Shown: positions 62,583 to 64,000 of the stretch, piece after piece | Position numbering within the stretch: the first letter of the stretch is position 1 | Layout of the letters: the number at the start of each line of letters is the position of its first letter | Assembly (NCBI RefSeq): GCF_006438925.1 | Contig: NZ_RCZA01000004.1 | Span: forward strand, 124,001 to 188,000 | From: Pseudomonas mandelii | Lineage (GTDB): Bacteria; Pseudomonadota; Gammaproteobacteria; Pseudomonadales; Pseudomonadaceae | DNA: 64,000 nucleotides | Direction: 5' to 3' | The notes under the pieces: model-generated | Databases searched by the model: none | What the model was told of the DNA's origin: nothing | What the model saw: only the letters and a program-made list of their open reading frames with translations | Position numbers and translations under genes: made by a program

Positions 62583-64000
62583 TTACACGCGAAAATGGCC
62601 TACAAGCTGCTGTTGATGGTTGGCCATTTCATGGAGTGAGTCACTGGCCGTTGAGGCATCGCTCATCCGTTTGGTCAGTGTTTCGCTGATACTGCGAATG
62701 TCACTGACCCGATGGCTGATATCTTCCATGACCGTGCTTTGCTCCAGGGCTGCGCTGGCGATCTGCTGATTCATCTGTTCGATCACATCCACGGCCTGGG
62801 AAATATTCTCCAACGCCGCACGGGTCTGTTGCACCTGGATCACGCTGTTGCCGGCTTGCTCGCGGCTCAACTGGGTACTGTGAACCACTTCCTGGCTCAA
62901 CTGCTGCAGCATCTCTATCACCGTGCGGACTTGTTCGACCGAGCTCTGGGTGTTGCTGGCCAGGTGCCTGACTTCATCGGCCACCACCGCGAAGCCGCGC
63001 CCCTGTTCGCCCGCTCTGGCCGCTTCGATGGCCGCATTCAACGCCAGCAAGTTGGTCTGTTGCGCGATGGTGCTGATGACGTCCAGCACCTGGCCGATCT
63101 GGGTGCTGCTATTGGCGAGGGCATGCACTTGCTTAAGGGTGGTGTCCAGTCGCTGATCGAGGCTTTCGATGCTGCTCTCGGCGATGGAGAACACCGCTTG
63201 ACCTGATCGGCTCGCGCTTTCGGCGGCTGTCGCTGCGTCGGCGGCACCGTGGGAGTGGCGCGCTACTTCCTGGGCACTGGCACTCATTTCGTGCAGCGCG
63301 GTCGCGGCCAGCTCCACTTCGCGGTACTGGCGTTGCATCCCTGCGCTGACTTCCCGGGCAATCCCCGAGGAGGTATTGGCGCTGTTGCGGGTATCCAGGG
63401 AGGCGGTTTGAATGTCGCGAATAATCGGCTGCAACTTGTCCAGAAAACGGTTGAACCCATTGGCCAATTGGCCCAATTCGTCGCGCCGCCCGGCGGGCAG
63501 GCGTTGGGTGAGGTCACCATCGCCATCGACGATGGCATCAAGCAGACCCGCCACCTTCAGCAGTGGGCGTGTCACCCCGTAGGCGGCCAGCCAGATCAGC
63601 AGCATGCCGAGGCAGCTGGCCAGTACCCCCAGGCAAAGGTTGAGCCAGTTGGCCTGGTGGCTTTTGTCGTCCAGTTCGCTTTGCATTTGCCGAGCGGAAG
63701 CCTGCACCAGGTCTTGGGGAACCTTGATCTCCAGTTGCCAGAGTGGATTGCCTGGCACGGTTTGCAGAGCCTGGCGTATATCGAGGGTGGACCCGGAGAC
63801 TTCGCCGCTGCGTCCTGCCACCTGGCCGGTGGGCGACACAATGGCGACTTCGCTGTTGCCCTGATACAGGTCCTGGCCGAGGTCGGCAGCCAGCTTTTGC
63901 AGAGTGTCGAGGCCAATGTCCATGCCGACCACGCCGAGGATCTTGCCGTTGGCGATCAGAGGGATAGAAACGCTGCTCATCAGGACTTTCTGGCCTTCCA
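62583..64000 (-). CDS. Methyl-accepting chemotaxis protein (partial; start beyond the right edge)
   Basis: The frame is open through the right edge (the last codons read [14 protein letters not shown]), so the N-terminus is missing. The visible part has the end of a dCache sensor ([27 protein letters not shown]), a membrane helix ([20 protein letters not shown]), a HAMP domain, and a signalling domain with [20 protein letters not shown]. dCache receptors often bind amino acids or other small organic ligands. An ATG at 63980 is internal and not the true start. Confidence 0.92.
   Translation of the reverse strand, partial: EGQKVLMSSVSIPLIANGKILGVVGMDIGLDTLQKLAADLGQDLYQGNSEVAIVSPTGQVAGRSGEVSGSTLDIRQALQTVPGNPLWQLEIKVPQDLVQASARQMQSELDDKSHQANWLNLCLGVLASCLGMLLIWLAAYGVTRPLLKVAGLLDAIVDGDGDLTQRLPAGRRDELGQLANGFNRFLDKLQPIIRDIQTASLDTRNSANTSSGIAREVSAGMQRQYREVELAATALHEMSASAQEVARHSHGAADAATAAESASRSGQAVFSIAESSIESLDQRLDTTLKQVHALANSSTQIGQVLDVISTIAQQTNLLALNAAIEAARAGEQGRGFAVVADEVRHLASNTQSSVEQVRTVIEMLQQLSQEVVHSTQLSREQAGNSVIQVQQTRAALENISQAVDVIEQMNQQIASAALEQSTVMEDISHRVSDIRSISETLTKRMSDASTASDSLHEMANHQQQLVGHFRV

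Overview
The window looks like a chromosomal segment of a denitrifying Pseudomonas, probably of the P. fluorescens complex. This is inferred from the GC-rich coding bias, REP/REPIN palindromes between genes, the nirSMCFDLG order typical of Pseudomonas, adjacent dnr/dnrP, and the narXL-narK1K2GHJI-moaA order. No 16S rRNA or other species marker is present, so the species is not certain.

Region 1 (1-10.5 kb) is nitrite and NO reduction. The nirSMCFDLG operon (cd1 nitrite reductase, cytochromes c and heme d1 synthesis) runs leftward off the edge. nirQOP and norCBD run rightward. ANR/DNR boxes sit between nirS and nirQ and upstream of norC.

Region 2 (10.7-16.2 kb) is NO sensing and NO damage control: dnrP-dnr, a 29-residue membrane peptide, nnrS, a CopD-like membrane protein, dnrN (RIC di-iron repair protein) and norR. 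Two intergenic regions each carry three GGT-N7-ACC NorR-type boxes with near-identical geometry. They face sigma-54 promoters for dnr and dnrN, plus a third sigma-54 promoter for nnrS. This predicts a NorR/sigma-54 switch above the DNR regulator.

Region 3 (16.2-41 kb) is the anaerobic respiration support block: pdxH, moaB-moeA, ubiU-ubiV-ubiT (O2-independent ubiquinone synthesis), a DGC-domain protein, a second Crp/Fnr regulator, narXL, narK1K2GHJI, a parvulin, moaA, and the class III ribonucleotide reductase nrdD-nrdG, whose glycyl-radical domain is a separate 55-residue gene. ANR/DNR boxes precede pdxH, ubiU, the DGC gene, narK1 and nrdD. NarL-like 7-2-7 boxes precede moaB, the second Crp/Fnr gene, narX and narK1.

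Region 4 (41-47.3 kb) has a chemoreceptor, an ftrABCD-type iron uptake operon with a Fur-like box, a DUF3079 gene with a perfect ANR box, and tRNA-Cys and tRNA-Leu genes.

Region 5 (47.4-53.7 kb) is an eroded genomic island: an intact tyrosine integrase next to tRNA-Leu, a TIR-domain protein with a ParB/sulfiredoxin-like partner, remnants of a DUF932 gene and of an outer-membrane porin, and long gene-poor stretches.

Region 6 (53.8-64 kb) is a catabolic and transport block: cytochrome b561, aldehyde dehydrogenase, class III aminotransferase, AraC and IclR regulators, an APC permease, a DHA2 drug exporter and a chemoreceptor cut by the right edge. All functional calls come from reading motifs and gene order; no database search was run.
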